A stretch of 19,154 nt of DNA from Methanospirillum hungatei (GCF_020216685.1 NZ_JAIWNS010000067.1:1-19154), one strand, 5' to 3'; counted from the stretch's first letter, positions 6,596-15,994 are shown. Numbers and translations are program-made. The notes: generated by a model not told the origin, from the letters alone.

Positions 6596-8908
6596 ATGAA
6601 AGATGGGATTGGATGGATGAAACATATTTTCTCAAGGGTTTTTGTGCTGATTCTCCTTTTTGGCTTTTTTATTCAGGCTATTACAGCAATTCCGGTAATG
6701 CCTTTCAATTTTGATGAGATAAAACCTCAGGACCTTCATGATTCATACCAACCAGGAGTCCTCCTGGTCAGGGCAGCCGGTCCTGCTGAAGATACCGCAT
6801 CAGTTCTCTCTTCAGCCCACGCAACGATAGGTGCCAGAGTGCTTGAGGATTTTTCAGCAGAAGGTATTGCAGGTCTGCAACTCATTGCACTTCCTGAAGG
6901 AATGAGCGTTCCAGACGGGGTTGCATACTACTCGGTAAAATCCAGTATTCAATACGCAGAACCTGATTATTACCGGACCACAGCAATCATGCCTGATGAT
7001 CCGGATCTCTGGAGACAGTGGGGACTTGTGAATACAGGGCAAGTATACAAAGAAGATTCAGCACCAGGAACACCCGGAGCAGATATTCACGCGGCATCTG
7101 CCTGGAATACAACCACGAATTCGGATGTCATCATTGCCGTCCTTGATACAGGTGTTGATTACCTCCATGAGGATCTGGCAGACAATATCTGGACAAATCC
7201 CCAGACTGGAACACATGGGTATGATGTCATCACCGGGACATTAGAACCCATGGACCTTGCTTCTCATGGGACTCACTGTGCCGGGATCATAGGAGCGGTC
7301 GGAAATAACGGAAAGGGAGGTGCAGGAGTAAACTGGAATGCTACCATCCTCCCGGTCAGGTTCCTCAATAGTTTCGGGACTGGAACAGTATCAGATGAGA
7401 TAGAAGCAATATTATGGGCTGCACGAAACGGTGCTCAAATTTTTTCATGTTCATATGGCGGTTCAAGTTTCAGCCAGGCCGAGTATGAGGTTATAGCCGG
7501 AACAGAAGGGCTTTTCATCTGTGCAGCAGGAAATAGTGGGAAGGACAATGATTATGAGCCTCATTACCCGTCAAACTATGACCTTGATAATATTATTTCT
7601 GTAGCAGCTACGAATGCTCAGGATGAACTGGCTTCATTTTCTAACTTCGGTAAAGTATCAGTTGATATCGGAGCACCAGGAGCAGACATCTACTCTACCA
7701 AACACAATATCTATAAACCAGAACCGGTCTGGCGTGATTCTTTCGAAACATTAAACAACTGGACTATTCACGGAAACTGGACGCTCGATACTGAGAATTT
7801 CTTTTCTCCACCATCTAGTGCCTCCGGATTGGTAAACAATACCGTTATGAACCAGACAGAACCACCTGTCATCATCTCATTAAAAGAACCCCTTGACATC
7901 TTTAACCTGACAGAACCGATAATCTCCTATCAGCTCCAGATGGTCGGGGCATATTCCACATTCTATATTGAAGCTTCCAATGACAACCTTACCTGGAAAA
8001 AATTGGAGTATGACACAAAACCATTGACCCTTCTTCCCTGGATCTACCGGGAGTGTAAAATTCCATCAGATATGATGAACGCACCCCTGTATATCAGGTT
8101 CGGTGCGGATGGCACCTTTGTCATGTGTTTCCTCGATGATATCACCCTTTCAGAGGGGTATGGAGATCGTGTCGAGACCAGGTATGGGTATATGGACGGT
8201 ACATCCATGGCTGCTCCGTTTATCAGCGGAATGGCGGGTCTTATGGCGACATATGCTCCCGATGTCTCATATAAGACAATAAAGGAGGCCATACTGAACA
8301 CTGCGGATCCAATTCCCAATCTCGCAAATAGAACTGTATCAGGAGGGCGGGCAAATCTGTCTGCTGCTCTTGCATACCTGAAAAAACCAGAACCAGAACC
8401 GGACCAGATCTCCCTGTATCCAGGATGGAACCATGTTTCCATTGCAAAAAAACTGATAGCAGGCAATGACACCGCCTCTGACCTCTTTGGACAGATCACC
8501 AACACCTCCGGACATTCGGTTCTGAAATATGTACATGAAAACTGGACAACAGTCCCGGCAGAAGAGAAGATTGTCCCGCTCTCATCATACTGGATATATT
8601 CAGGAGAGAGTCAGAATATCACCCCAAAACCTGATTCAAATCAGAGCGGAACCTACACCAGAGATATGGAAAAGGGTTGGAACGGGTTTGGAGTCGTTGG
8701 GACCGGAAATGAATCAGCAAAAACCCATCTGATTCCTTTGGGTGATAACTGGACCTATGTGATTGGGTATGATGCCAAATCCCAGTATTATGAGGAACCG
8801 ATCATCAGAAACGGTACCGGAAACCAGAGTGACAGCCGGATCCTTATGCCCTGGCAGGGGTACTGGCTCTATACCACCGGGAATGTAACCTACCAGGTTA
8901 CCATCTGA
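6596..8908 (+). CDS. Secreted subtilisin-family (S8) serine protease
   Basis: Exported peptidase of 770 residues. ATG 6596 is chosen over the ATG at 6425 because AGGTGAT (6583-6589) sits six bases upstream and a signal peptide follows (FVLILLFGFFIQAITA). A propeptide-like region (about 40-130) precedes the catalytic domain. The triad is Asp184 (VLDTGVDY), His224 (HGTHCAG) and Ser537 (DGTSMAAP), with oxyanion Asn313 (AAGNSG), so it should be active. Between GAPGADIYST and YGYMDGTSM an extra domain of about 155 residues is inserted (from about 372 to 526), beta-rich and jelly-roll-like. After a KKPEPEPD linker, two C-terminal repeats (about 602-679 and 684-770) share GWN, NWT and YW-(I/L)-Y motifs. 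Many N-x-S/T sequons suggest a glycosylated surface protein. Confidence 0.93.
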   Translation: MKDGIGWMKHIFSRVFVLILLFGFFIQAITAIPVMPFNFDEIKPQDLHDSYQPGVLLVRAAGPAEDTASVLSSAHATIGARVLEDFSAEGIAGLQLIALPEGMSVPDGVAYYSVKSSIQYAEPDYYRTTAIMPDDPDLWRQWGLVNTGQVYKEDSAPGTPGADIHAASAWNTTTNSDVIIAVLDTGVDYLHEDLADNIWTNPQTGTHGYDVITGTLEPMDLASHGTHCAGIIGAVGNNGKGGAGVNWNATILPVRFLNSFGTGTVSDEIEAILWAARNGAQIFSCSYGGSSFSQAEYEVIAGTEGLFICAAGNSGKDNDYEPHYPSNYDLDNIISVAATNAQDELASFSNFGKVSVDIGAPGADIYSTKHNIYKPEPVWRDSFETLNNWTIHGNWTLDTENFFSPPSSASGLVNNTVMNQTEPPVIISLKEPLDIFNLTEPIISYQLQMVGAYSTFYIEASNDNLTWKKLEYDTKPLTLLPWIYRECKIPSDMMNAPLYIRFGADGTFVMCFLDDITLSEGYGDRVETRYGYMDGTSMAAPFISGMAGLMATYAPDVSYKTIKEAILNTADPIPNLANRTVSGGRANLSAALAYLKKPEPEPDQISLYPGWNHVSIAKKLIAGNDTASDLFGQITNTSGHSVLKYVHENWTTVPAEEKIVPLSSYWIYSGESQNITPKPDSNQSGTYTRDMEKGWNGFGVVGTGNESAKTHLIPLGDNWTYVIGYDAKSQYYEEPIIRNGTGNQSDSRILMPWQGYWLYTTGNVTYQVTI

Positions 8909-8918
8909 TTTTTAAAAA

Positions 8919-10052
8919 TTAGAGAACAGCAGAGATCCTGCTCATCGCTTCTTTCAGCCGGTCCATTGACGCGGCATAACTGATCCGGACCCACCCCGGA
9001 TGATTGAACGCAGATCCATGGGTGACAGCGACATGACCCTGCTCCAGCCAGCGGTTCGCAACCTCTGCATCATTGCCATCCACTTTGACATAGGCGTAAA
9101 ACGCTCCGTCAGCCGGGGCATACGAAAGTCCCATCTCATCCATGCTTTTCAGAACAAAGGCACGTCTTCTCTCAAACTCTGACCGCATCTCTTCAATACA
9201 CTCCTGTGGGCCTTTGAGCGCTGCAACCCCGCCATACATGGCAAAGGTCGTCGGATGGGAGATGGTGTGTTGCTGGACCTTGTTCATGTACCCGATGATC
9301 TCTTTGGATGCGACGGCATACCCAAGCCTCCATCCGGTCATGGCATATGCCTTTGAGAATCCGTTCACCGTAATGGTCCGATCCTCCATACCCGGGAATG
9401 CCCCGATGGAAGTATGTGTCTTTCCATAGATCAGTTTCTCATAGATCTCGTCGGAGAGGACAATGAGGTCATGGTCCTGACAGATATCAGCAACCAGTTG
9501 CAGGGAGTCCTGATTGAGTATTGCACCGGATGGATTTGACGGAGTATTGACAATGATCATCCGGGTCTTCTTTGTAACCTTCTCAAGAAGATTGTCATCA
9601 ACCTGGAAGGTCTCCGGATTCAGAGGATGATGAACAGGAACGCCACCGGCAATCTGCACACAGGGCTCATAGCTGACCCATGATGGATCCAGAATGATGG
9701 TTTCATCACCCGGACTTAGGACTGCTTCACATGCCTCATATATCGAGTCCTTTGCCCCACATCCGACGATCACCTGATCCGGAGTACAGGGGATCTTATT
9801 CTCCTGCTCGATCTTTTCGGCGATGGCCTTCAGAAGTTCCGGGATTCCCTTCCCCGGTGCATAGTGGGTTTCACCCCGCCGGAGAGCATCAATACATGCC
9901 TCGGTGATATGGGCCGGGGTAGGAAAGTCAGGCTCCCCGATAGAGAGACTGATGACATCTGTCCCTGCAGCCTGCATCTTCCGGGCTTTTTCCGTGATCT
10001 CAATCGTTGCTGACGGAGCGATGGCAGCAAGTTTGGTCGAGAGAGGTCTCAT
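8919..10052 (-). CDS. Class I/II aminotransferase, AspC-like
   Basis: PLP-dependent fold-type I aminotransferase of 377 residues, probably aspartate or a broad-range amino acid aminotransferase. Visible PLP residues are Asn173 (NTPSNPSG), Asp201 and Tyr204 (LSDEIYEK), the Schiff-base Lys234 ([11 protein letters not shown]) and Arg242; GEPDFPTP (39-46) and the C-terminal WVRISYA with the carboxylate-binding Arg are typical. It is closest in style to the archaeal MJ1391-type AspC. The ATG overlaps the ribH stop as ATGA (10049-10052), so it is translationally coupled and last in the operon. The stop lies ten bases from the convergent protease stop. Substrate specificity cannot be decided from sequence. 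Confidence 0.88.
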   Translation of the reverse strand: MRPLSTKLAAIAPSATIEITEKARKMQAAGTDVISLSIGEPDFPTPAHITEACIDALRRGETHYAPGKGIPELLKAIAEKIEQENKIPCTPDQVIVGCGAKDSIYEACEAVLSPGDETIILDPSWVSYEPCVQIAGGVPVHHPLNPETFQVDDNLLEKVTKKTRMIIVNTPSNPSGAILNQDSLQLVADICQDHDLIVLSDEIYEKLIYGKTHTSIGAFPGMEDRTITVNGFSKAYAMTGWRLGYAVASKEIIGYMNKVQQHTISHPTTFAMYGGVAALKGPQECIEEMRSEFERRRAFVLKSMDEMGLSYAPADGAFYAYVKVDGNDAEVANRWLEQGHVAVTHGSAFNHPGWVRISYAASMDRLKEAMSRISAVL

Positions 10053-10471
10053 GCTAACCGCTGTACCAGTTTGATTGCGGATTCGACCGCACGCTTTCCA
10101 TACTCTATCCGCTCAGTCGCCTCCATCCTGGTCATACCCGGACCGGAGATGCCAAGAGTCACCGGCTTTTCAAACTCAAGGGAGAGATCAATGATCTTCC
10201 GGGCTGCATGCTGGACCACAATTTCGTCATGCTGGGTTGCCCCTTCAATGACACACCCGATGGTAACAACGGCGTCGACCTTGTTATCTCGCAACATTTT
10301 CTTAATGGCAAGTGGCATGTCATAGGCTCCGGGGACATACAGCCGCTCTGTTACCTCGGCTCCCAGAAACTTTGCATGCTCTTCTGCCTCAATCTCCATC
10401 ATATAGGTGATGTCACGGTTAAATTCCGCGACAACAAAACCAAGCTTTATTCCTGCATTTTTCACTGTCAT
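10049..10471 (-). CDS. ribH: 6,7-dimethyl-8-ribityllumazine synthase
   Basis: RibH condenses 5-amino-6-ribitylaminouracil with 3,4-dihydroxybutanone 4-phosphate, the penultimate step to riboflavin. The 140-residue protein shows AEFNRDIT (15-22), VPGAYDMP (46-53), the substrate loop [12 protein letters not shown] (72-83) with catalytic His81, and the C-terminal [13 protein letters not shown]. These proteins assemble into pentamers or icosahedral capsids. In a methanogen the same ribityl-uracil precursor also feeds coenzyme F420, so this enzyme sits at a branch point. It begins twelve bases after the riboflavin synthase stop and overlaps the aminotransferase start by four bases. Confidence 0.96.
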   Translation of the reverse strand: MTVKNAGIKLGFVVAEFNRDITYMMEIEAEEHAKFLGAEVTERLYVPGAYDMPLAIKKMLRDNKVDAVVTIGCVIEGATQHDEIVVQHAARKIIDLSLEFEKPVTLGISGPGMTRMEATERIEYGKRAVESAIKLVQRLA

Positions 10472-10483
10472 AATTATCCTCTT

Positions 10484-12072
<1,589 letters not shown>

Positions 12073-12200
12073 AAAAATCGAGTATAGTATTTTACTTCCA
12101 GACTGATTATAGTGCCTTTCACTTCATTCATCATCATCGGGATGAAAACAAAGATTATTTCCTGGTGTATATTGTATGTGCAAAGGATGGGATAATACGA

Positions 12201-12222
12201 CCCTCTGATAGGGAAGATTCCC
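12201..12222 (+). promoter_or_regulatory. Two overlapping small dyads before purE
   Basis: CCCTCTGATAGGG (12201-12213) and GGGAAGATTCCC (12211-12222) share GGG, so the two small hairpins would be mutually exclusive. They lie 18-40 bases before the purE ATG and downstream of a TATA-like GTGTATATTG near 12163-12172. Stems are only four to five pairs, so significance is uncertain. Confidence 0.25.
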
Positions 12223-12240
12223 GGAATGTATGGAGAAAGT

Positions 12241-12636
12241 ATGCCTGACGTCAGCATTATCTGTGGTTCTTCATCTGATGAAGAGATCGCAAAAAAGGCC
12301 TGGGAAGTCCTGAAAGGTTATAATATCAGTTATGATTGCCAGGTCATTTCAGCTCACCGTGACCCTGACCGGTTGGATGAATATATATCCGCATCTGATG
12401 CCAGGGTCTTTATCTGTATTGCAGGACTTGCCGCCGCCCTTCCCGGTGTTGTTGCATCCAAAACAAAAAAGCCGGTGATCGGTGTTCCAGTCTCCGGTAA
12501 ACTCATGGGTGGTCTTGATGCCCTGCTCTCGATTGTGCAGATGCCAAAAGGGGTCCCGGTCGCCTGCGTCGGAGTTGATAACGGTGAAAATGCGGCCCAT
12601 CTTGCAGCACGAATACTTGGAATCGGAACAGAATAA
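12241..12636 (+). CDS. purE: N5-CAIR mutase / AIR carboxylase PurE, short form
   Basis: PurE makes 4-carboxyaminoimidazole ribonucleotide in purine synthesis. Signature segments are [29 protein letters not shown] (catalytic His) and [36 protein letters not shown], the last strongly diagnostic. ATG 12241 is chosen over the in-frame ATG 12226 because GGAG at 12232-12235 lies five bases upstream. The 131-residue product ends at [10 protein letters not shown], lacking the roughly 30-40 residue C-terminal helix of bacterial PurE that completes a neighbouring subunit. No frameshift is apparent, so this seems a naturally short form. No purK is adjacent, leaving the mutase versus direct-carboxylase class open. 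Confidence 0.93.
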   Translation: MPDVSIICGSSSDEEIAKKAWEVLKGYNISYDCQVISAHRDPDRLDEYISASDARVFICIAGLAAALPGVVASKTKKPVIGVPVSGKLMGGLDALLSIVQMPKGVPVACVGVDNGENAAHLAARILGIGTE

Positions 12637-12655
12637 AAAGAGATTATTATTGAGT

Positions 12656-13867
12656 TCAGGGTAAAGACCTGATAAACTCATCCATTCTTCGTATTGCTTC
12701 AGTCAGTTCCTGTCTTGAAACTGCATAGGAGCACCGTACATGCCCGATACCACTGTTCCCAAAGACGCTGCCTGGAACAACGGCAACACCTGCTTCTGTT
12801 ATCAGACGCTCGGCAAACTCATAGTCGGTAAGTCCGGTCCCCTTTACGGACGGGAATGCATAGAACGCTCCTTCAGGTGTATGACAGGAGAGCCCGATCC
12901 GGTTTAATCCGTCAACAAAGAGGTTTCTCCTGAGGTGGTACTCACGGACCATCTCACGCATCGCATCTTCTCCGTTTTTCAGTGCCTCGAGTGCGGCATA
13001 CTGGCTCATAGTCGGAGCCGACAGCATCACATACTGGTGAATTTTCAGAGTGGCAGCAGTGATATCCGGAGGGGCACAGAGATACCCAAGTCTCCACCCG
13101 GTCATGGCAAATGCTTTTGAAAACCCTGAAAGTGTAATTGTCCGATCCCACAGACCTTCGATTGAGGCGGTAGCGGTATGATGGCCCTCATAGGTCAGTT
13201 CGGCGTAGACCTCATCTGAGAGGATGAGCAGATCATGATCAATCGCAACATCTGCAATTGCTTCAAGATCTTCCCGTCTCATGACACCGCCGGTCGGGTT
13301 ATTCGGAAAGTTCAGGATGAGAACCTTGGACTGCGGAGTGATATGTTCCATCAGGACATCTGCAGTAAGACGGAACCGGTTCTTCTCTGTGCAGGGGACC
13401 GGAACCGGGGTCCCGCCTGCCATGGTGACACAGGGAGCATAGCTGACATAAGACGGGTCAATGACCAGAACTTCATCTCCCGGGTTGGTTACCGCACGAA
13501 TGACGATATCGAGGCCCTCAGATACCCCGGTGGTGATGATCATCTCTGACATCGGGTTATACTCAACCTGGTACCGGTCCCGGAGGAACCGGGCAAGTTC
13601 TCTTCTCAAGGATTCCATCCCGGTATTTGAGGTGTATGCCGTATGACCCTGCTCAATGGATGTGATCGCGGCATCGCAGATATGCCAGGGAGTTGAATAA
13701 TCCGGCTCTCCAACCCCGAGAGAGATGACATCCTCCATCTGTCCGGCCAGATCAAAAAATCGGCGTATTCCTGACGGTGGTATAACTTTCGCCCGTTCAG
13801 AGACGAAATCCCGTTTTCTCTGATCAGAACGAGAATGGCAGGCGTTGTCCGTCTTCACGCTCAACAT
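12656..13867 (-). CDS. Class I/II aminotransferase, possible MfnC
   Basis: PLP aminotransferase of 403 residues. Key residues are Asn190 (NFPNNPTGG), Asp218 and Tyr221 (LSDEVYAE), Schiff-base Lys251 (SGFSKAFAMTG) and Arg259; GVGEPDYSTP is at 51-60. The segment VSERAKVIPPSGIRRFFDL resembles the start of Methanocaldococcus MJ0684, reported as MfnC, which transaminates the furan phosphate precursor of methanofuran; that role is a hypothesis. The first 20 residues are extra relative to relatives, but no later good start exists, and GGGGTG (12872 is not involved; the site is 13872-13877) lies four bases before ATG 13867. The start lies inside the lrp gene (44-base overlap), implying translational coupling. 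Confidence 0.87.
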   Translation of the reverse strand: MLSVKTDNACHSRSDQRKRDFVSERAKVIPPSGIRRFFDLAGQMEDVISLGVGEPDYSTPWHICDAAITSIEQGHTAYTSNTGMESLRRELARFLRDRYQVEYNPMSEMIITTGVSEGLDIVIRAVTNPGDEVLVIDPSYVSYAPCVTMAGGTPVPVPCTEKNRFRLTADVLMEHITPQSKVLILNFPNNPTGGVMRREDLEAIADVAIDHDLLILSDEVYAELTYEGHHTATASIEGLWDRTITLSGFSKAFAMTGWRLGYLCAPPDITAATLKIHQYVMLSAPTMSQYAALEALKNGEDAMREMVREYHLRRNLFVDGLNRIGLSCHTPEGAFYAFPSVKGTGLTDYEFAERLITEAGVAVVPGSVFGNSGIGHVRCSYAVSRQELTEAIRRMDEFIRSLP

Positions 13868-14315
13868 AGAGCACCCCGTTTTCCTTGTATGTCTTCATAA
13901 TAATGTGTGTCGCTGTCTCCCGAATCCGTTCCATGGGAGCAATCTGCTCAGATACAAACCGTGCAATCTCCTGCATACTCTTTCCCTTGACCAGCAGCTG
14001 GAGATCATGGGTCCCGGTCCTGAGCCGAAGGTTCCGGACATTCGAAAACCGGGAGATCCGTGCTGCGATTCGATCGTACCCATAGTCCCGCTCAGGTGCA
14101 ACCTTCAATTCAATAATTGCATACACTGCACCTTTATCCACCTGTTCCCAGTTTATAACCGCAGAGTACCGGCGGATAATGCCATCTTCTTCAAGTTGCT
14201 TTTTCCGTTTTTCTACCTCTTCATCACTGCACCCAAGCATGACTGCCAGATCATGAAGGGGTGTTGAGCAGTCTTCTTCAAGAAGAGAGAGTAATGATCG
14301 GTCTATATCATCCAT
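13824..14315 (-). CDS. Lrp/AsnC-family transcriptional regulator
   Basis: A 163-residue feast/famine regulator. The N-terminal helix-turn-helix (about 1-55) reads MDDIDRSLLSLLEEDCSTPLHD, then the recognition helix region and GIIRRYSAVINWEQVDKG, typical of Lrp. The C-terminal RAM effector-binding domain (about 65-150) has AIIELKVAPERDYGYDRIA and the GTHDLQLLVKGKSM turn. These proteins form octamers around DNA and sense amino acids. It begins 17 bases after the orc1 stop and its 3' end overlaps the aminotransferase start by 44 bases, so it probably regulates this operon or that aminotransferase; the ligand is unknown. Confidence 0.92.
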   Translation of the reverse strand: MDDIDRSLLSLLEEDCSTPLHDLAVMLGCSDEEVEKRKKQLEEDGIIRRYSAVINWEQVDKGAVYAIIELKVAPERDYGYDRIAARISRFSNVRNLRLRTGTHDLQLLVKGKSMQEIARFVSEQIAPMERIRETATHIIMKTYKENGVLYVEREDGQRLPFSF

Positions 14316-14332
14316 GAATTTCAGCCCTTTTC

Positions 14333-15607
14333 TTACCGTAATATCTGGACCACAATCTGTTCATCAACCTGTGCGAGACGTCCATCTGACTCTTCCATGA
14401 TTACCTCCCATATCTTGTCCGTGTTGGTATCAAACCACATCTCTTTGGTTCTCCCATGGCGACCCCTGTTTACCAGTCTTGTATTGATAACGCCGAGCAT
14501 ATTAAGTTCTGATATCAGGTCTGATATTCTCCGTGCGGTAAGGACATCAATCTCAAGAAACGGGGTGAGTTCTTTGTATATTCTGGTAACATCACCCGAG
14601 ATGAAGATCCGCTGACCTGCCCGGTGCAAAAGAAGCATGCAGTATAACACAATCTTGCTCTGAGTTGGTAGTGTCCTGATACACTCTACCATGCTGTCAG
14701 TCTCGATCTTTGCCTGGGCCTTTTTCACATGATCAACTGTGACCTTTGATCCATTCTCTCTATCAGCAAGCTCACCGGATATCCGAAGGAGGTCAAGAGC
14801 CCGTCTTGCATCGCCATGCTCCTGGGCAGCGAGTGCAGCACACAAAGGAATGACTTCATCTTCCAGTGCATCTTCCGCAAAACCTATGACAGCACGCTGC
14901 TGAAGAATATCACAGAGCTGAGGGGCATTATAGGGGGGAAAGACAAGTTCTTCTTCTGAAAGGGAAGATAAAACCCTGGGATCGAGAAATGTTTTAAAGC
15001 CGAGATCGTTGGAGATCCCGATAATAGATACTTTAGATCGGTTGAGATCAGTATTAATCCTGGTCAGATTATAGAGGGTATCATCACCGCTTTTTTTAAC
15101 GAGTTTGTCGATTTCATCCAGAATGATGATGAAAACACCAGAATTAAGTTCAATCTGATTCTTAAGTTCACTATACACCTGATCAGTCGGCCACCCGGTC
15201 ATGGGGATGTGAGTTTTAATCTTGTCACTTGGTGTGTCGTCCTCACCCATGATTAACTTGGAGATCTGTGCCAAAACCCGGTACTGGGTGTCAATTACTT
15301 CACAGTTCAGGTGGATGACCCTGCAGACGGTCCCTCTTCTGGCACTTACTGATTCCAGTTCTGATCCGACATAACGAACAGACGCTGTCTTTCCTGTTCC
15401 GGTTTTTCCATATATTAAAATATTTGAGGGAGTTTCAGTCTGGAGTGCAGGTGCGAGTATTGCTGCTATTTGATCTATCTGAGGTTTTCGGTGAGGAAGA
15501 ATATGTGGGCGGTAGGAGTGACGCAGTACCTCACGGTCACGAAAAATCCGATTCTCTGAGAGGAATTTATCAAAAAGTCCAGGACTATCATTTGTATCTT
15601 GTGTCAT
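14333..15607 (-). CDS. cdc6: Orc1/Cdc6 replication initiator
   Basis: Archaeal Orc1/Cdc6 initiator: binds Origin Recognition Boxes and loads MCM helicase. With start ATG 15607 the product has 424 residues (MTQDTNDSPGLFDKFLSEN). It shows Walker A GKTGTGKT (67-74), Walker B LDEID (Asp164, Glu165), sensor 1 in GISND (Asn200), sensor 2 Arg268 in GDARRALDLLR, and a C-terminal winged helix (about 330-424) for DNA binding. A GTG at 15682 would add 25 residues, but the extension does not resemble the family and would leave no room before the ORB-like repeat. No strong ribosome site precedes 15607. The adjoining spacer carries ORB-like repeats, so this is the likely cognate initiator. Followed on the same strand by lrp. 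Confidence 0.95.
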   Translation of the reverse strand: MTQDTNDSPGLFDKFLSENRIFRDREVLRHSYRPHILPHRKPQIDQIAAILAPALQTETPSNILIYGKTGTGKTASVRYVGSELESVSARRGTVCRVIHLNCEVIDTQYRVLAQISKLIMGEDDTPSDKIKTHIPMTGWPTDQVYSELKNQIELNSGVFIIILDEIDKLVKKSGDDTLYNLTRINTDLNRSKVSIIGISNDLGFKTFLDPRVLSSLSEEELVFPPYNAPQLCDILQQRAVIGFAEDALEDEVIPLCAALAAQEHGDARRALDLLRISGELADRENGSKVTVDHVKKAQAKIETDSMVECIRTLPTQSKIVLYCMLLLHRAGQRIFISGDVTRIYKELTPFLEIDVLTARRISDLISELNMLGVINTRLVNRGRHGRTKEMWFDTNTDKIWEVIMEESDGRLAQVDEQIVVQILR

Positions 15608-15673
15608 GGAACAGGTAATCCCTCTAATGTACGATGGGTACTCCGATAATACTAGTGGACTGGTCAGGTATCT

Positions 15674-15688
15674 GGTACACACTGTACC
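15674..15688. repeat. Palindrome GGTACA-CAC-TGTACC by the left ORB
   Basis: A perfect 6-3-6 inverted repeat between the orc1 gene and the left ORB-like element, overlapping the outer two bases of its G-string. It could be an operator for orc1 or part of the origin; a chance palindrome cannot be excluded. Confidence 0.35.
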
Positions 15689-15712
15689 CCCACCCCTTTA
15701 TTTCCACTGGAA
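15687..15712 (-). repeat. ORB-like origin recognition box, left copy
   Basis: Read on the minus strand this 26-base element has the mini-ORB core TTCCAGTGGAA, then ATAAA and a G-string GGGGTGGGGG. It is identical over all 26 bases to the element at 15907-15932 in opposite orientation, with both G-strings facing outward. The layout matches known archaeal ORBs (core dyad plus G-rich tail) bound by Orc1/Cdc6, whose gene begins about 80 bases away. Confidence 0.8.
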
Positions 15713-15854
15713 CACACATCTTGACTCATGTCATATATTTTTAAAAAAATATTTTTGACTCTCTGTGGTACAGGTCAGCTTATGTACATAAAAATATGTC
15801 GTATATATTACAAAATATTAACAAGACAAATAAAATTAACAAAAACCAGAATTC

Positions 15855-15862
15855 TATATAAA
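15855..15862 (+). promoter_or_regulatory. TATA box, probable moaB promoter
   Basis: TATATAAA, with AG following, would start transcription near 15885 and give moaB a leader of about 110 bases that contains the right ORB-like element. No nearer TATA-like sequence is obvious. Orc1 bound at the ORB could therefore block moaB transcription. Confidence 0.45.
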
Positions 15863-15906
15863 GATGATGGGTACTTTGAGAGATGAACATCGGATCATTT
15901 TACCTT

Positions 15907-15932
15907 TTCCAGTGGAAATAAAGGGGTGGGGG
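15907..15932 (+). repeat. ORB-like origin recognition box, right copy
   Basis: Same 26-base element as the left copy, here on the plus strand: core TTCCAGTGGAA, ATAAA, G-string GGGGTGGGGG. A degenerate core TTCCAGTCGAA (15951-15961), one mismatch over eleven bases, follows 18 bases further on without a G-string and may be a weak extra site. Confidence 0.8.
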
Positions 15933-15994
15933 ATCTTCCTCATGCAGGACTTCCAGTCGAATATCTCTAGTATCAAAACTATCAACCTATCTGC

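Larger units (their letters stand above)
15687..15932. other. Putative chromosomal replication origin (oriC)
   Basis: A 246-base segment between orc1/cdc6 and moaB. It is bounded by two identical, inverted ORB-like elements and filled by a very AT-rich core (about 15721-15862) that could be the unwinding element. The core holds an 18-base palindrome ATATTTTT-AA-AAAAATAT (15735-15752), a 12-base palindrome TTATGTACATAA (15780-15791), a repeated TTGACTC (15721 and 15755) and a repeated ATTAACAA (15817 and 15835). Paired inverted ORBs around an AT-rich core beside the initiator gene is the known archaeal origin design. The repeats are seen; origin activity is inferred. Confidence 0.78.

Noticed and set aside
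8044..8505. Minus-strand 153-codon open frame opposite the protease.
   Set aside because: Antisense to the conserved catalytic Ser region; no own ribosome site or family resemblance.
13845..14267. Plus-strand 140-codon open frame opposite lrp.
   Set aside because: Composition is atypical and the minus strand holds a complete Lrp protein.
15608..15682. 25-residue N-terminal extension of Orc1 from a GTG at 15682.
   Set aside because: The extension is unlike the family and the codon abuts the left ORB, leaving no promoter.
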